Of a DNA stretch of 64,000 nucleotides, positions 62,170-64,000 are shown piece by piece. Each line of letters starts with the position of its first letter. Position 1 is the first letter of the stretch. Below the pieces are notes generated by a model. The model did no database searches. It saw only the letters and a list, made by a program, of their open reading frames with translations, and was not told the DNA's origin. Origin of the DNA: Hyphomicrobium sp. (GTDB lineage Bacteria; Pseudomonadota; Alphaproteobacteria; Rhizobiales; Hyphomicrobiaceae); NCBI GenBank assembly GCA_002928515.1, contig PERI01000001.1, forward strand, positions 434,001 through 498,000, read 5' to 3'. Both the position numbers and the translations under genes were made by a program.

Positions 62170-63171
62170 TTAGCGCGGTGAATTGCACACCATTTTGCCG
62201 GTGCCATCTGCACTTTTAATTTTGCTCGCAAATTGGTCAATATTGTCGAGCGTAGGGGCCCGCCAGCGGAAAAATTTCGATAACGTGAGTACGAGCCCGA
62301 TGTGGCCGATGTTTTCGTATTCGGCTGTTTCGGCGCTGGTGCCTACGGCTGCCAATGCCGATGCTAACTCACGGGTGTTTTTGAGGTTCACGAGGTCGTC
62401 GGCTAGGCCATGCACGAGAAGTGCTGGTGGAGGTCCTGCTTTAACGAACGTAATCGGTCTGGCGACATCCGGCGTTGCGCTGACAGACGCAAATGCATCG
62501 CGTGTCGAAGGCCATGTTGTGGGCTCGAATGTATAAGGTCCAGCCATACCAATCAGTGCCGCAGGTGGTGTGACGGAAGGATTTTGCGAGGCGATAAAGC
62601 GCCTGTCGAATGCGAGTTGGGCTGCCATGTGGGCACCTGCCGAGTGGCCCGCTACAATGATTGGACGGGCTGGTGTGCAAGATCGGGCAAGGTTGCGCTC
62701 AGTCCAAGCATAAGCGGCGGCGGCATCTTCAACGAATTTCGGAAACTGGACTTCTGGATAGAGGCGATAATCTGGAATTACGGTCGTATAACCACGAGCT
62801 GCAAATGCTTGTCCTACGAATGCATAGGTACCGCGATCGCCACTGGTCCAGCTGCCTCCGTATAAGAATACAATAATGGCATCGCGCTCCAAGGTGCCCG
62901 ATGGCGGTCGATACACGTCGAGCCGATGGCGTGGGTTTGCATCATCAATATAAGCTATGTCGCTTTCGACGCTGGGTCCCCAGTCTCCAAAAAGTGAGCT
63001 GATGGCTTTCGTGGAGATCACGTCGAAACGCAAAAGCATCATGATGCCTACGAAGAAGACTGCCACCGTAAGGCTCGTAATGATACCGCCACGGATGATT
63101 GAGCGTACAACATTGGTACGTCGCTTGGTTTGCGTGAAGGTCCAAGTCGCTACAGGACGAACTCTAGGCAT
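62170..63171 (-). CDS. Alpha/beta hydrolase (carboxylesterase/BD-FAE type)
   Basis: 333 residues from the ATG at 63171, which has AGGA upstream; the frame continues to 63198. A membrane anchor lies at about residues 20-45 (IRGGIITSLTVAVFFVGIMM). The oxyanion-hole segment is IVFLYGGSWTSGDRGTYAF, and the nucleophile elbow is IIVAGHSAGAHMAAQLAF with the catalytic Ser. VHGLADDLVNLKNTRELA gives the acid and NIGHIGLVL the likely catalytic His. The preferred substrate, an ester, is not known. Confidence 0.87.
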   Translation of the reverse strand: MPRVRPVATWTFTQTKRRTNVVRSIIRGGIITSLTVAVFFVGIMMLLRFDVISTKAISSLFGDWGPSVESDIAYIDDANPRHRLDVYRPPSGTLERDAIIVFLYGGSWTSGDRGTYAFVGQAFAARGYTTVIPDYRLYPEVQFPKFVEDAAAAYAWTERNLARSCTPARPIIVAGHSAGAHMAAQLAFDRRFIASQNPSVTPPAALIGMAGPYTFEPTTWPSTRDAFASVSATPDVARPITFVKAGPPPALLVHGLADDLVNLKNTRELASALAAVGTSAETAEYENIGHIGLVLTLSKFFRWRAPTLDNIDQFASKIKSADGTGKMVCNSPR

Positions 63172-63466
63172 GAAGAAGATCCTGCGTGACGGCGGCACTA
63201 TCGATTAGGGGTGACTTGGATGAATGAGGTGGGGCCGAGAGTGCAAAGAATTTGAATATCATATGACGAGTATGACTGCCCACGATGGCTGTCACAACTC
63301 AACAGGCGATGGCGCGTAGCCGCAGTTCAGAAGTGAAACTCTTCGCGCAGTCCCATCGTACAGTTCTGGATGAGATATCCGGTTGGTTCAGGAATTATGA
63401 CTGCTCATCGCTATAAAACGTAAAAAAGTTGCGTCACAACCTGACCAACATTCCGGGGGGAACGAT

Positions 63467-64000
63467 ATGCAGACGAAGAAAGTGCACAACATCAAAGTGC
63501 GCATAGTCAATTTTCTGAAGCTATTTGTGGCAACAGCCTCCATCTGTCATCCGGCCGCTGCATTTGAATTGAGTTCGGATGAGAAGGCGACGCTTAAATC
63601 TGGCCAAGCCGTCGTGAGGGTTGCTCCCACTGAGGCTCCTGCCGATGGGCATGTGATGGCTGCGATAGATATCGCAGCTCCGCGCGCACGCGTTTGGCAA
63701 GTGTTGTCGGACTGTGCGCATGCGCCCGCAGTTATGCCCAATCTCACGTATTGTGCTGTGTTAGAAAACGGCCCGGGCGGTCAGTGGGACATTCGTGAGC
63801 ATCGCGTTACGTGGATCAAGCTTTTGCCGGAAATTCGCACGCAATTTCGCTCGGACTACGTGAAAGATACGAGTATTCGCTTTCAATTGGTGGGTGGCGA
63901 TATGCGCGCTCTAGAAGGCGAATGGCGGCTCGAACCGCTGAAAGGTGGCGCGGCAACGCGGTTGACCTACAATGCGCGCGTTGGCTTTGGTGCATTGATC
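63467..64000 (+). CDS. SRPBCC-domain secreted protein (partial, cut by the right edge)
   Basis: 178 codons are visible from the ATG at 63467, preceded by GGGGGGAACG, and the frame is open to the end of the window. A signal peptide (about residues 14-33, VNFLKLFVATASICHPAAAF) is followed by the START-like pattern MAAIDIAAPRARVWQVLSDCAHAPAVMPNLT, WDIREHRVTWIKLLPEIRTQFRSDY and EGEWRLEPLKGGAATRLTYNARVGFG. This is the polyketide cyclase/dehydrase (SRPBCC) family, which binds hydrophobic ligands. The ligand is unknown. Confidence 0.85.
   Translation, partial: MQTKKVHNIKVRIVNFLKLFVATASICHPAAAFELSSDEKATLKSGQAVVRVAPTEAPADGHVMAAIDIAAPRARVWQVLSDCAHAPAVMPNLTYCAVLENGPGGQWDIREHRVTWIKLLPEIRTQFRSDYVKDTSIRFQLVGGDMRALEGEWRLEPLKGGAATRLTYNARVGFGALI

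Overview
The window looks like an alphaproteobacterial chromosome, probably Hyphomicrobiales/Rhizobiales or a near relative. It carries ctrA and its partner sciP, an alphaproteobacterial-type fliJ, a rhizobial-type phospholipid N-methyltransferase (pmtA) and a UvrB with the long tails common in this class. The assignment rests on gene content only.

Positions 1-42261 form a very large surface-polysaccharide region. From the left: a chain-length determinant (Wzz/GumC type, cut by the window edge), a Tat-signal protein with a Hint (hedgehog/intein) domain, and a small module that looks like polyprenyl-phosphate-sugar chemistry (multi-spanning GT-C-like protein, methyltransferase, SMR-size flippase-like protein, HAD-UbiA fusion). 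Next come a NodU-type carbamoyltransferase and a HemL-like class III aminotransferase. A run of about 22 minus-strand genes (36818 down to 10311), mostly overlapping by 1-20 bases, then encodes two asparagine-synthetase-like proteins, Wzx flippase, Wzy polymerase, a GT11 fucosyltransferase, many GT4/GT2 glycosyltransferases, GalE, a pyruvyltransferase, and a CDP-sugar set (glucose-1-phosphate cytidylyltransferase, CDP-glucose 4,6-dehydratase, sugar C-methyltransferase, with a plus-strand RmlC-like epimerase). It also holds tailoring enzymes: PIG-L deacetylase, a 2OG-Fe(II) dioxygenase, a methyltransferase and a DUF4910 aminopeptidase-like protein. The polyprenyl-phosphate hexose-1-phosphate transferase that would start repeat-unit synthesis lies at 37486-39096. 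A decayed nucleotide-sugar decarboxylase/epimerase fragment sits between it and asnB. The likely product is a Wzx/Wzy-assembled polysaccharide whose repeat unit contains a branched, C-methylated 6-deoxy sugar made from CDP-glucose, and possibly pyruvyl, carbamoyl, amide or fucosyl decorations. A lone Mur-ligase-like protein with a C-terminal cysteine cluster ends the region, followed by a tRNA-Met.

Positions 42282-64000 are ordinary chromosomal backbone: pmtA, mnmA, the sciP / lipoprotein / fliJ / ctrA cell-cycle and flagellar block, an RND efflux pump with its adaptor, an MBL hydrolase, two tandem paralogous secreted proteins, a histidine-phosphatase gene broken by an in-frame stop, an acyl-CoA thioesterase, a DUF3617 protein, a PfpI/DJ-1 protein, uvrB, an alpha/beta hydrolase and the start of an SRPBCC-domain protein. 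Two clear intrinsic terminators lie between convergent genes (after ctrA and near 57800).

Most unusual items: the Tat-exported Hint protein; the HAD-UbiA/SMR/GT-C module; a glutaminase-less asparagine-synthetase homologue followed by a 9-bp tandem repeat that reads Ala-Lys-Pro in the -1 frame; the solitary Mur ligase homologue; and the CDP-branched-sugar set that has no obvious 4-ketoreductase.
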